The notes: generated by a model not told the origin, from the letters alone. Shown: positions 28,327-36,819, numbered from the stretch's first letter. The stretch is DNA of 64,000 nucleotides from UBA11865 sp963749825 (GCA_963749825.1 CAVVOI010000016.1:186001-250000), one strand, 5' to 3'. Numbers and translations: made by a program.

Positions 28327-29070
28327 GGCTACGTTCCGATTGACGTGTGCTCTACAGATGCCATGTTGGATGGCCAAGTCGTCAGCAAGCCGCTTGTAGC
28401 TATCCTGGTCATCGCTCAACAGCACCTCTAACTCAAAGGTGTCCACCAAATTCTCTACAAACGGTTTCAGTGCCTCAATTGATTCTGCGTCCACCAGTTC
28501 GATTTCTAGTACCCCCTGTGTCAAGGCGTCGACTCCAACGGCAATCGTTACCTGTTCCCGATTGCAGACGACAAACGTCGTGTCGGCCCCGGCTACCAAC
28601 ACCTTTCGCCGCTCCTTGTGCCTGCCGAATGCGCTGCACCGCTTCGCCAGCCCCCTGTACGTCTCGATAGGTACTGCTCTTGCTCCCCGCCCATCCTAGC
28701 GCCGCCAAGGCATCTTCGACACCACCATAGCTTAATCCCAATACATAGTACATGATCCCGATCCCCTTGAGCCGGTCTGACTGACCGTTACGCCCAACTA
28801 ACCCCTCGTGGATATACTCGAAAGGTCCGTTTGCACTACAAGCACTGGTATCGCCTGGCGGTTACCCGCTCGTGGTCAGAGTCGAGTAGTTGCTTCGTGC
28901 ATTGCCGCTGATGCACTTTGAAGTATTTACTCTGACAATCCTCCGCAGGACATCCCTCTGGCTCTGCCCATTCTGTCTGGACTACTTTGGGTAATCGCTG
29001 CCTGATCCGCATGGTATCCTTCCTGCTTGAATACGAGCTTACACTTTTTCACCAGTTTTGGAACTGTCAC
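27762..29070 (-). mobile_element. IS of unassigned family (about 1.3 kb) with 8-bp target duplication
   Basis: The ends are inverted repeats of about 24 bp that begin GTGACCGTTTC and GTGACAGTTCC and both finish TGGTGAAA (18 of 24 match). They are flanked by GATAGTAC at 27754-27761 and 29071-29078. The 8-bp duplication and the WWIKERYRTMR region suggest a mutator/IS256-like relative, but I cannot assign the family from memory. The transposase gene inside is disrupted. Confidence 0.8.
27845..29012 (-). pseudogene. Disrupted transposase of the 27762-29070 IS
   Basis: From ATG 29012 (MRIRQRLPKVVQTEWAEPEG) there is a zinc-ribbon-like N-terminus with Cys pairs, an in-frame TAG after RRYQCL, and a frame change before GIMYYVLGLSYGGVEDALAA. 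A second frame change near 28640 precedes VLVAGADTTFVVC and the catalytic core. A last switch at 28246-28240 gives VEYAQLIVAFRPLTGNEQLR to ATERVIDWWIKERYRTMRIY and the stop at 27845. That last switch is a -1 step over T-TTT-TTG, a recognised slippery pattern, so it may be programmed; the upstream breaks look like decay. Confidence 0.75.
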
Positions 29071-29194
29071 GATAGTACAGGGTGCGTCACTTTTGTTGAT
29101 AGGGGAGAATAGAGGGGATAAAAAGGAGGCAAGTGAAAAATGAGAAATCTGAAGAAATGTGTTTTTGACAAGCTAATATGGGTTCTGACCCAAT

Positions 29195-29317
29195 TTATGT
29201 GAAAGACCATCGACCTTGCCAGAGAGCGCGCTTTCGTAATAGGTCATCTTTAGCCCGGCCATACATCAGGCGTTTTAAGCATTTCAGGCGATTAACCTGG
29301 CCCTCTGTCTGACCATT
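29195..29317 (-). pseudogene. ISL3 transposase, detached C-terminal piece
   Basis: The minus frame reads NGQTEGQVNRLKCLKRLMYG, then RAKDDLLRKRALWQGRWSFT and TAA at 29195. This is the conserved end of ISL3 transposases, including the last catalytic Glu region (GQTEGQVNRLK). It is exactly the part missing from the gene at 31695-33266. The interruption lies at the recombinase-element junction. Confidence 0.87.
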
Positions 29318-29637
29318 TGGACGAACCGACAAATATACCCAATCAACCGACTGAATCGCACAAATTTCGAATAACGCATCCCTTCCATCCGCTGTATGGG
29401 CGGACGTTTGTTATTCTGTCAACCCGCCGGGCGTGGGGAGAACCGCGCGTTCAATACATCCATCCGCAAACAAAGTTGCGGTGCTCGGTCCTGCTCGCCT
29501 GGACAGATCTCGCCCCCTCTGACCCTTTTGTAGAGATGGCCGCCGGCCGAGCCCTGCTACGGTTGAGGGACCTCGAGGCGCTGTCACAATTGCTGCACCA
29601 GCTAGACAGCCATAGCCGTGACGCGCAGGCTGAATAA
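29317..29637 (+). CDS. DUF5372-type small protein of the serine-recombinase element
   Basis: 106 residues; the only plausible start is TTG 29317, which overlaps the left attachment junction. The core FRITHPFHPLYGRTFVILST, RRAWGEPRVQY and LLAWTDLAPSDPF matches what I recall of the DUF5372 family. These proteins occur beside large serine recombinases in mobile elements and have no known function. It ends 41 nt before the recombinase start. A role as a recombination-directionality or regulatory partner is plausible but untested. Confidence 0.75.
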   Translation: MDEPTNIPNQPTESHKFRITHPFHPLYGRTFVILSTRRAWGEPRVQYIHPQTKLRCSVLLAWTDLAPSDPFVEMAAGRALLRLRDLEALSQLLHQLDSHSRDAQAE

Positions 29638-31733
29638 ACTCAGAATACGAGTTTCAGCATGTGCAAGCGAGGTGCGAGATGACACAGAAAGTCACGGCGG
29701 GTCACTTACAGCGGATGGCTTGTCTATACGTTCGACAGAGTACGCTCCAGCAAGTGATGGAGAACTGTGAAAGTACAGCGCGCCAGTACGCCCTGCGCCA
29801 GCGTGCGGAAGCATTGGGCTGGCCGCACGAGCAGATCGTCGTCATCGATGAAGACCTCGGCTACTCCGGCGCATCAGCCGCCGACCGCGCCGGCTTTCAG
29901 CGGCTCGTCGCCGAGGTCGGATTGGGCAAAGTCGGCGTCGTGATGGGACTGGAGGTGTCCCGGCTGGCACGAAGCTCGCGTGACTGGCATCAGCTCCTCG
30001 AAATCTGCGCGCTGACCGACACGCTCATTCTAGATGAAGAGGGCATTTATGACCCGGGGACGTTTAACGACCGGCTGCTGCTCGGACTCAAAGGCACGAT
30101 GAGCGAAGCAGAGCTGTATGTACTCAAAGCACGCTTGCAGGGCGGCCTGCTCAACAAAGCAAAGCGAGGCGCTTTGAAATTGCACCTGCCCATTGGCTTT
30201 CGCTATGCGCCGGATGACCAAATCATCCTCGACCCACACCAACAGGTGCAGGCATCTATCCACTTTCTGTTCCAGACATTCGAACAAACCGGTTCGGCCA
30301 GCGCAACGGTGCGCGTGTTTCGCGAGCAAAAGGTTGCCTTTCCCGGTCGCGTTCGCAGCGGGGCACGTCGCGGCGAATTGACGTGGGGTGCACTGGGACA
30401 TGAGACGGTTTTGCGCATCCTGCACAATCCATGTTACGCTGGTGCCTATGCCTTCGGCCGCACGCGCACCCGCAAAGACGTCGACGGTCGTGTTCGCATC
30501 ACGCGGCTGCCGATGGACGAGTGGCAAGTGCTCATCAAGGACGCGCATGTCGGCTATATTGACTGGCCGACGTACGAACGCAATCTGGCGCAGCTGGGCG
30601 CTAACCGGCAAGCGTATACCCCCGAGCGTCTTAGTCCCCCTCGGGAAGGACCGGCTTTGCTGCAAGGGATTGTCATCTGTGGCGTGTGTGGTCGGCGGAT
30701 GACCGTCCGTTACCGTCAACGTGGCGCCAACAAAAAGATAGACCCCGACTATCTGTGTCAGAGGGAGGGTATCGAGCGCGGTGAGGCACCCTGTCAGCGT
30801 ATTCCTGGTCGCGATTTAGATGCGGCACTCTCGCGCTATTTGCTCTCGGCGATCACGCCGGAGACGATTGACGCAACCCTCATAATTCAGGACGAACTGA
30901 CAGCGCGTGCTGTGGAGGCGACCCGATTACGCCAGCTCGAGGTCACGCGTGCCCAATATGAAGCGGACCTTGCTCAGCGGCGCTTTATGCGAGTCGACCC
31001 CGACAACCGCTTAGTAGCCGCTGTTCTTGAAGCAAACTGGAATGACAAACTGCGGGCACTGGCCGAGGCACGTGAGCATGCGGAGCAGCAGCGGGAGCAG
31101 GATGAGCACCGCTTAACGTCGGCTGAACGTGCACGATTGCGTGAAACGCCAGACCTATTCCGTCGTGTCTGGTGTGACCCCTCCCTCACTCACCGGCAGC
31201 GCAAGCGCATCGTGCGCTTAATCGTAGAAGATGTCACGCTTACCAAAGACCATGAGATTCGAGCAGCATTACGTTTCAAGGGCGGCAGTTACCATACACT
31301 AACCGTACCATCGCCGAGGCCCTTTTTGGAGTCACGCACGACACTGCCCGCCACCGTGCAGATGATTGACGAGCTACTCGAAAAATATACCGATTCCGAA
31401 ACAGCGCACAAGCTCAACGAACAGGGCATTACCTCCCTTGAAGGGATTCCTTTCACCGCTGAACGTGTGTCGGCACTCCGTCGCTCGCATCAGCTCAAGA
31501 GCCGTTTTACTCGGTTGCGCGAAGCGGGCTGGCATACGGTAGGCGAAGTTGCCGAGCATTTTGGCGTCACACCACCTACTATTTGGCGTTGGTATCATCG
31601 TGGCCTCATTGTGGGGATTCACTATAATGACCGCACTTGGCGTCTGTTTAAAATACCTGCTGTGCGGCCCAAGATTAGCCGGAAACGATCATCTTCAAAC
31701 TGCAAATGAGGTGTAGTATGCAACCAAATCGTT
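29318..31733 (+). mobile_element. Serine-recombinase element (2416 bp) inserted in the ISL3 transposase gene
   Basis: The left junction reads GACCATT|TGGACG and the right junction ATCGTT|GGACCATT. If crossover is at the shared TT, removing 29318-31733 restores GACCATTGGACCATT and rejoins the ISL3 gene in frame (KWSNGQTEG). The cargo is a DUF5372 gene and a large serine recombinase only. There are no terminal inverted repeats, as expected for serine integrase-type insertion. Confidence 0.83.
29679..31709 (+). CDS. Large serine recombinase
   Basis: 676 residues from ATG 29679 (GAGGTG upstream); GTG 29661 would add six residues. The resolvase domain at the N-terminus has the nucleophile Ser21 in YVRQS, plus GLEVSRLARSSRDWHQLLE and the helix E region GTMSEAELYVLKARL. 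The recombinase domain follows (LPIGFRYAP, LHNPCYAGAYAFG). A zinc-ribbon (CGVCGRRMTVRY, YLCQREG) comes next, then a long Arg/Glu-rich coiled coil (about 410-490) and a C-terminal MerR-like helix-turn-helix (VGEVAEHFGVTPPTIWRWYH). It would integrate and excise the surrounding element. The frame is intact and the catalytic residues are present. Related debris lies at 19598-20565. Confidence 0.94.
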   Translation: MTQKVTAGHLQRMACLYVRQSTLQQVMENCESTARQYALRQRAEALGWPHEQIVVIDEDLGYSGASAADRAGFQRLVAEVGLGKVGVVMGLEVSRLARSSRDWHQLLEICALTDTLILDEEGIYDPGTFNDRLLLGLKGTMSEAELYVLKARLQGGLLNKAKRGALKLHLPIGFRYAPDDQIILDPHQQVQASIHFLFQTFEQTGSASATVRVFREQKVAFPGRVRSGARRGELTWGALGHETVLRILHNPCYAGAYAFGRTRTRKDVDGRVRITRLPMDEWQVLIKDAHVGYIDWPTYERNLAQLGANRQAYTPERLSPPREGPALLQGIVICGVCGRRMTVRYRQRGANKKIDPDYLCQREGIERGEAPCQRIPGRDLDAALSRYLLSAITPETIDATLIIQDELTARAVEATRLRQLEVTRAQYEADLAQRRFMRVDPDNRLVAAVLEANWNDKLRALAEAREHAEQQREQDEHRLTSAERARLRETPDLFRRVWCDPSLTHRQRKRIVRLIVEDVTLTKDHEIRAALRFKGGSYHTLTVPSPRPFLESRTTLPATVQMIDELLEKYTDSETAHKLNEQGITSLEGIPFTAERVSALRRSHQLKSRFTRLREAGWHTVGEVAEHFGVTPPTIWRWYHRGLIVGIHYNDRTWRLFKIPAVRPKISRKRSSSNCK

Positions 31734-33266
31734 GGACCATTTCAGCAGCAAAGCCGCTCTCACCGCATCATAATCTCGGTCCAGACCAGCGGCAAAGTTG
31801 CTCCAGATTTGAACCCCACATTCGCGTGCTGCTTGCAGCCATTCATCCAATCTTTCAGCTTGCTGGTCCCTGATTATGGCCGCAAACTCCCTGGCCAGTT
31901 TGATAGTCACCGTTAGTCTGGCATGGCCTTCACTCATTCGGGCCAATACTCGTTCATCATCTGTAGTGCGCTCTTCGGGCCGTCTTACTATTGCCCAGGT
32001 CAACGAGCGTAGTGTGGTTGGTTGTCTGGTTGGGTCAGCGTCCAGTGACTGGCCTTTCCGGTTTCGGACTCGGGGTGGCAGACCGCTGGCCTGCCGCAAT
32101 TGACGCACGAAGTCACGAACAGTCGTTTTCTTACCTCTGTACCCTTTGCTCTGGATTTCGCGGAAAAGTTGGGCGGCATTGAGACAACCTTCATTCCAGC
32201 GCTTCAGAATGTACGACTTGAATGGGTCCAACAAGCGCCTGCTTTTCCGATGTCTCCAGGCTTTGGCCGAGAGTGACCGCAGGTAGCGGCTCACTGTCTT
32301 TCGATCGATGTTGAGATGACGGGCTATTTCTTTCTGTGTCCAGCCTTGTTTGTGAAGCTGTTGTGCTAACTCCATTCGCTCCTTCCGACGTTGTTCGGCC
32401 GGTGTCAACTCCTGGGAGCTAACATTCCCTTGAGCAGTGGCCAGTTCTCCTTGATGGCACCTGGCTCCTCCTTTCTCATGCGTTTTTGCCAATTGCTTCT
32501 TGATGATGCGGTATTCTCGCTGCAGGATCTTGAATACTACATCGGAGAGATTCTTCAGCAGATGCCAACGGTCCGCGACTTGAACGGCTTCCGGTGCACC
32601 CTGTCGTATCGCGTCGGCATAGGTCGGCGATCGGTCGCGGGTCACAATTTCAATTCCCGTGCGCTGTACAAGCCATTCGGCCAGCGTCTCCGCTGTTCTA
32701 TCCGGTAGCACATCCACAATCTCCCCTTGCTCCAGGTCAACCAGTATGGTGCCGTAGTTCTGGCCTTTTCGCTTTGCCCAATCATCGACCCCTAGCACTC
32801 GAACCGAGACGGCCGGCTCCAGCGCCATAGACCGAATAAGCCGGTTCACTGTGGTGTCGCTGATACCGATTCGGATCAGCTTCAACAGTCTTTCAGCGGA
32901 CCGAGCGCATACTTCCACCCCGATTCGTTTCTGCCGCTCGACAACTCGGTTTGTTCGTCGTGCATAACGGCCCACCAAATCAGGAAACGGCTCGGCAAAG
33001 GTGCGTTTCGGACAGCGGTTGTTCCGGCAAAAGAATCGTTTTACCTGCAAATGTAAGACGACCGCCCACTCGGCCCAGGCCAGGTCAGACGGAAAGCGAG
33101 TATAGGTGCTGTGAACTTCGGTGCTGATCGTTTTACACTTGGGGCAATTGGCCTGATTTGCCATGCTTGCAACGGAAACGCCGATCTGGTCGCTTCCGAC
33201 CGAGATTTGTTCAATAACGAGTTGGTCAGTGCCCAAAAGCAGATGACAAAGGCTTTGTGCGTCCAT
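31695..33266 (-). pseudogene. ISL3-family transposase lacking its native C-terminus
   Basis: From ATG 33266 the frame contains the zinc-finger region CPKCKTISTEVHS and FFCRNNRCPKRTFAEPFPDL, and the helix-turn-helix QKEIARHLNIDRKTVSRYLR. The DDE core has first Asp in VLGVDDWAKRKGQNYG and second in VQVADRWHLLKNL. It stops being native at LLLKWSN (31731), where the recombinase element is inserted, and adds 11 foreign residues. The missing end with the third catalytic residue is at 29195-29317. It is therefore not functional unless the insert excises. Confidence 0.9.
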
Positions 33267-33309
33267 CCGGGTATGCTAACCCGGTGTGCTTTTTCACATA
33301 AATTTGGGA

Positions 33310-33533
33310 CAAACTGTACGAGGAAGCGAGTCGGGAAGTGCTAGATTGACGTCGAAAGCACAAGAAAGCGACGCTAACAGAGATTGAAAACACGGTTGAT
33401 AACGAACTAGCCAAGATGCGGGCGCGAATGATCCAGGACCTGGCGATGGCCAGCGAAATAGCCAATTTGCGGTTGATGGCCAAGGAGGACCGGCCCCAGG
33501 GTCCCCAATGTTGTCGGCCATTGAAGTGACCCC
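33310..33533 (+). pseudogene. Remnant of an unidentified transposase, N-terminal part
   Basis: The frame reads LYEEASREVLD, TGA, then KKATLTEIENTVDNELAKMR, ARMIQDLAMASEIANLRLMA and a stop at 33531. The amphipathic, charged helices and the position next to IS ends suggest an IS-encoded protein, but I cannot name the family. One internal stop and no clear start. Confidence 0.4.
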
Positions 33534-33836
33534 AATTTAGTGGTTCTTCCTCAAGTTTCGTGCTCACGAACCGAATAATAGGAATATCGATACAGTTCAA
33601 TTTCACAGGAGTACCTTCATGTCAGCCCTGGCCTTTTTGTTTCCAGGCTGCGAGATTGATTCAGTGAGAGTCGGTGGTCGTAAGATGATGGCTCTTCCGC
33701 ATCTTTGGCGCTCACGATGCATGAAGTCGCTGATAACTTCCGCCGCGCATGTGTGCTGTTTGGAACTACGATGTCTCAGATCACAACCCCTGTCAAACAG
33801 CACGAATCTTGCGGAAGAACCATTTTTTCGGGGTCA
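33527..33836. mobile_element. 310-bp deleted IS with about 29-bp inverted ends
   Basis: TGACCCC...TGGTTCTTCCTCAAG at 33527-33555 is inverted at 33808-33836, matching 23 of 29. The interior opens with MSALAFLFPGCEIDSVRVGG (33619), resembling the N-terminus of ISL3-type transposases, and then degenerates. No clear target duplication. Confidence 0.6.
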
Positions 33837-33867
33837 TTCCATCTGGTCTAACTCAGTGGTATTCTGA

Positions 33868-34190
33868 CCTGTTTGGATCCGGGATCCGAACATGCCACTC
33901 AGCTACAGGAACCTGGGTGACAACCATGGTGGCGCTGCGTCCATAGCGGTCGTCCAGGATTTTGAGCAAGTCTCTGGCTTGAGAGCGAGAAAGGGGATCT
34001 CTGAGCCAGTCATCAAAGATGAGTAACCGGGTACGGGTCAGAGTCCGCAGCAGTTGGGGATAGGAGCCATCAGCGCGGGCCAGCTCCAACGACTGGAGCA
34101 GTCGGGAAGTGCGCTCCTAACGGACGTTAAAGCCAGCCTGACAGGAGCGCGGCCAAGGGCGCAGGCCAAATAGGTTTTGACGCACCCATG
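33868..34190 (-). pseudogene. IstB remnant, both ends truncated
   Basis: The minus frame contains TYLACALGRA, a stop in the region of the ERTSRLLQ stretch, then LELARADGSYPQLLRTLTRT, RLLIFDDWLRDPLSRSQARD and MVVTQVPVAEW. It is very close to IstB at 25211 and ends abruptly after RIPDP. Walker A is missing; Walker B is present. Confidence 0.85.
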
Positions 34191-34229
34191 TTTCTGCCTC
34201 CTTAAACTATGACGTTTCATCTCTTGATA

Positions 34230-34500
34230 TCGTTTTTCCTTTCGTTTCCAGTCGCGTTCGGTGATAGTGGTCTTCTGCGCATTCCAAGCAGCTCAGGTTC
34301 ATCGCGAATGAGATAAACCGGGTCGCGCAAGATCGCATCCTAGGGAATGAGCCCCTGGCAAATCAGCCTGTAAGCACGTCGGTAAGGGATGTTCAAGCGG
34401 TCAGCTAATTGGCCTACGGTAATGTAGCCCTTTAACCTCTCCCCGCCGGATACGCTCGAAGGGGAGATACCATTTGTTCTTGAGACGGATCTTCATCACG
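34230..34500 (-). pseudogene. Helix-turn-helix fragment from a mobile-element protein
   Basis: The minus strand from 34429 reads GYITVGQLADRLNIPYRRAY, RLICQGLIP, TAG, then DAILRDPVYLIRDEPELLGM. This looks like the MerR-type DNA-binding tail of recombinases or transposases, with a nonsense codon. No start or neighbouring catalytic domain is visible. Confidence 0.45.
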
Positions 34501-34573
34501 GCATCTGGTCGCACCTGCTCTGCTCGGGCGGAATGAAACCCCTAGGCCGAAAGTTAGGCGGCGATTTGCTCGT

Positions 34574-35055
34574 AAGCTCGTGGCTGATTTGACTGAACGC
34601 GCCTTACGTAGGCCGGACCCGCTGCCGCCAGGCATGACAGTGACCATCGATGATTTTTTGGCCGACCTGTGGAATACGCTCAACTAATCGTGGCCTTTCG
34701 CCCCCTGACAGGCAACGAGCAACTGCGTCAGCTACATCAACGCTATCAAGCTGCTCCGGCCCCAGCGCCAGGGGAACACGCCTCCATGTGGTATCGCTTT
34801 CGTCTGGCCTTGCTGCGTTGGTGGAATCGCTGGCCACGGATAACCTTGGACCAAGAATGGCGTGGCCCCGACGGCCAACAACTTGATGGCACAAATAACG
34901 CCACCGAGCGCGTCATTGACTGGTGGATCAAGGAACGTTACCGAACTATGCGTATCTACAAACGTCCGCAGTCGGTTCTCAACGTCTCCCGCTTGATAGC
35001 CCACCTCGGTTCGAACTCTGACACGGCGGCGTTAGCCGAACTCTTCACCGTATGA
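34574..35055 (+). pseudogene. Duplicate 3' fragment of the unassigned IS transposase
   Basis: Nearly identical to 27845-28326. It has the slippery T-TTT-TTG near 34655, the VEYAQLIVAFRPLTGNEQLR frame and the end ALAELFTV at 35055. It lacks the N-terminal two thirds and any start, so it is a pseudogene created by duplication. Confidence 0.85.
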
Positions 35056-35147
35056 AGCAGGATAGCAGTGTAATCATGGACGAGCTTCAGGAACTTTGTG
35101 CCTCTCAAGACTAATTTCACCAAATGTGAAACGGTCACGTACTATCC
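34574..35147. repeat. Copy B (inner part) of the inverted duplicated block
   Basis: Inverted copy of 27753-28326. It contains the IS end GTCAC (to 35138) followed by the target repeat GTACTATC (35139-35146), so flank and IS end were duplicated together and not by an independent insertion. The 5' part of the IS is missing here. Confidence 0.88.
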
Positions 35148-35154
35148 GGCTGTT

Positions 35155-35355
35155 CAGGGCAATCGCATATAAAAGTCGATCAAGCTGAATTGATGCCTTG
35201 CGGCTCCAAATCAGCCAATGTAAGAATGAAATACAATCGTTCGTTTGACATAAGGCAACTTTCAATTGCCGGTTAGGCCATTTTCAATAACGATTATTAG
35301 CCTAAACTTGCATTCTTATCATTTTGAATCCATATGCGATAGCCCTCGCCCCTCG
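35155..35355. mobile_element. Short MITE-like insertion (201 bp) with 9-bp target duplication
   Basis: This segment is absent from copy A of the duplicated block. It is flanked by CCGGCTGTT at 35146-35154 and 35356-35364. Its ends include AGGGCAATCGCATA and, inverted, AGGGCTATCGCATA. No coding capacity. The comparison with copy A gives the empty site directly. Confidence 0.8.
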
Positions 35356-35429
35356 CCGGCTGTTTGACAGTCTGGCTCCACCTATACTATAATACAGTAA
35401 GGTTCTCTATAGCTTCATACCGAACAACT
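35356..35429. repeat. Copy B (outer part) of the inverted duplicated block
   Basis: Inverted copy of 23756-23829 (70 of 74 identical by eye). It carries the same promoter, here facing the IS481-like gene. Confidence 0.85.
35364..35393 (+). promoter_or_regulatory. Consensus sigma70-type promoter upstream of the IS481-like gene
   Basis: TTGACA at 35364-35369 and TATAAT at 35388-35393, spacer 18. The leader to the ATG at 35471 would be about 70 nt. The four substitutions relative to copy A lie outside both hexamers. Confidence 0.7.
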
Positions 35430-35470
35430 TACGGTTAAGTTGTGTCCGGGGTGAACATATAAAGTAAATA

Positions 35471-36511
35471 ATGATAACACCGATTGAAGATCAGGTGGTT
35501 CAAAAGAGGTTGGAAGTGCTCCAGTTAGCAGATGAACTGGGCAATGTCTCGGAGGCCTGTCGCAGCCTTGGCATCTCTCGTACCCAGTTCTATGTGTATA
35601 AACGGCGTTATGAATCTGAAGGAATTGACGGCCTTCGAGATAATCCGCCCGTGCATCACTCCCATCCCAACACGACACCCCAGGACATTGAGAACCAGGT
35701 CGTGGAGTATAGTCTTGAACATCCTGCTTGGGGCTGCAACCGTTTGGCCGGGCTACTGAATGATGAGGATATCAGCCTGAGCTCTCAAACGATTCAGAAA
35801 ATCCTCAGGCGGAATAAGATCGGCACTCGACGCGACCGACGTTTAATGCTTGAGAAACGCTATCAAGATGAAGTCGCACAGCTCTCAAGAGAGCAGACAA
35901 CTTTTTTAGAAAAGCAAAATCCAGCCTTTGGCGAGCGCAAAAATGAAAGCCGCCGCCCAGGTGAGATACTCTCCCAATATATGTTTTCTATCGGCAGGCT
36001 TGTATACGTAGGACGTGTTTATTTACATGCTGTGGTTGATACATACAGTAATTATGCTTTTGCTATCTTAGACTCCTCCAAGCGTGCTGAAACAGCAGCA
36101 ACCGTATTGGACGATACCGTACTACCCTTTTTTGACCAGCGACATCTAACCGTGAAATGCATTCTAACGAACAACGGACGTGAGTTTTGCGGCACAAAGT
36201 CGCACCCTTACGAACGCTATTTAGCCAATCATCACATTGAGCATTGGCACTCGGTGCCTGGCAAATCACATACAAGTGGCTTTCTAGCACGTTTCAGATC
36301 GATCGTCCTGGCAGAATTCTTTGGAGATGTATTTAGAAACAAATTCTATCGAAGCGTGGCCGATTTACAGGTCGACCTAAATACTTGGCTCGTTTATTAC
36401 AATACGGTACGTTCTCATCAGGGCTACCCCAATAGGGGTTTAAGCCCTCATGAAAGCATTGGCGCATACCTCGCCCAACAAGAAGCGGCTGAGGCAATAG
36501 CAGTTCTTTAG
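35471..36511 (+). CDS. IS481-like transposase with altered catalytic motifs
   Basis: 346 residues with an uninterrupted frame from ATG 35471. An N-terminal helix-turn-helix (GNVSEACRSLGISRTQFYVY) is followed by an rve-type core. In relatives I know, the three acidic positions lie in Q-D-TF, T-D-NG and (V)-E-RF. Here they read LSQYMFSIG, ILTNNGREF and GFLARFRSI, so Tyr, Asn and Ala replace Asp, Asp and Glu. The framework between them (YLHAVVDTYSNYAFA, WHSVPGKSHTSGF, YNTVRSHQGYPNRG) is intact. This suggests a catalytically dead protein that kept its fold. I see no clear IS ends around it. It sits behind a consensus promoter. Confidence 0.85.
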   Translation: MITPIEDQVVQKRLEVLQLADELGNVSEACRSLGISRTQFYVYKRRYESEGIDGLRDNPPVHHSHPNTTPQDIENQVVEYSLEHPAWGCNRLAGLLNDEDISLSSQTIQKILRRNKIGTRRDRRLMLEKRYQDEVAQLSREQTTFLEKQNPAFGERKNESRRPGEILSQYMFSIGRLVYVGRVYLHAVVDTYSNYAFAILDSSKRAETAATVLDDTVLPFFDQRHLTVKCILTNNGREFCGTKSHPYERYLANHHIEHWHSVPGKSHTSGFLARFRSIVLAEFFGDVFRNKFYRSVADLQVDLNTWLVYYNTVRSHQGYPNRGLSPHESIGAYLAQQEAAEAIAVL

Positions 36512-36819
36512 CGGGAGTATCGCGGACGCGGCTTCATCGCGTTTGTGATTTGCTTGTAATACCCTTGACGGTAGTGACTCATCGTAAGGATTAAAATTTT
36601 AGAAGACGAACTGTTCGGCAAGATGCTTGATAAATTCGACAAGTGATCGATGTACCTACCTATTGGTTTTTTATTCGTTCTCTTTCATCGAATCGCCAAG
36701 CCAACGGCGAGCAGTATCGGCTACCAGGATTGGCCAGGGCCTTCAGCAAGATACGCCCGCCATTCCTGCTAAAAAATGGGGTGCGAGGCTACGCACCCGC
36801 CTTAATTAGGAGATGAGTT

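Larger units (their letters stand above)
29181..33314 (-). mobile_element. ISL3-family element split by a serine-recombinase element
   Basis: Left end GTTCTGACCCAATTTATGTG (from about 29182) and right end GTTTGTCCCAAATTTATGTG (inverted, to about 33314) are inverted repeats. The transposase N-terminal part is at 31734-33266 and its last 40 residues at 29195-29315, both on the minus strand. Without the insert the element is about 1.7 kb. Confidence 0.82.

Noticed and set aside
29317..29322. TTGGAC at both ends of the recombinase element read as a 6-bp target duplication
   Set aside because: Using it as a duplication leaves the ISL3 gene out of frame; a TT crossover core restores the frame and fits serine recombinase chemistry.
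30030..30719. 229-codon minus-strand frame inside the serine recombinase
   Set aside because: Lies fully antisense to an intact recombinase with clear catalytic motifs; composition is that of a shadow frame.
28001..35050. CRISPR array suggested by recurring short sequences
   Set aside because: The recurrences are IS ends and one inverted duplication; there is no regular repeat-spacer spacing and no cas gene.
35101..35430. Phage attachment or replication origin suggested by dense inverted repeats
   Set aside because: All repeats are explained by the IS end, the 201-bp MITE and the duplicated promoter block.
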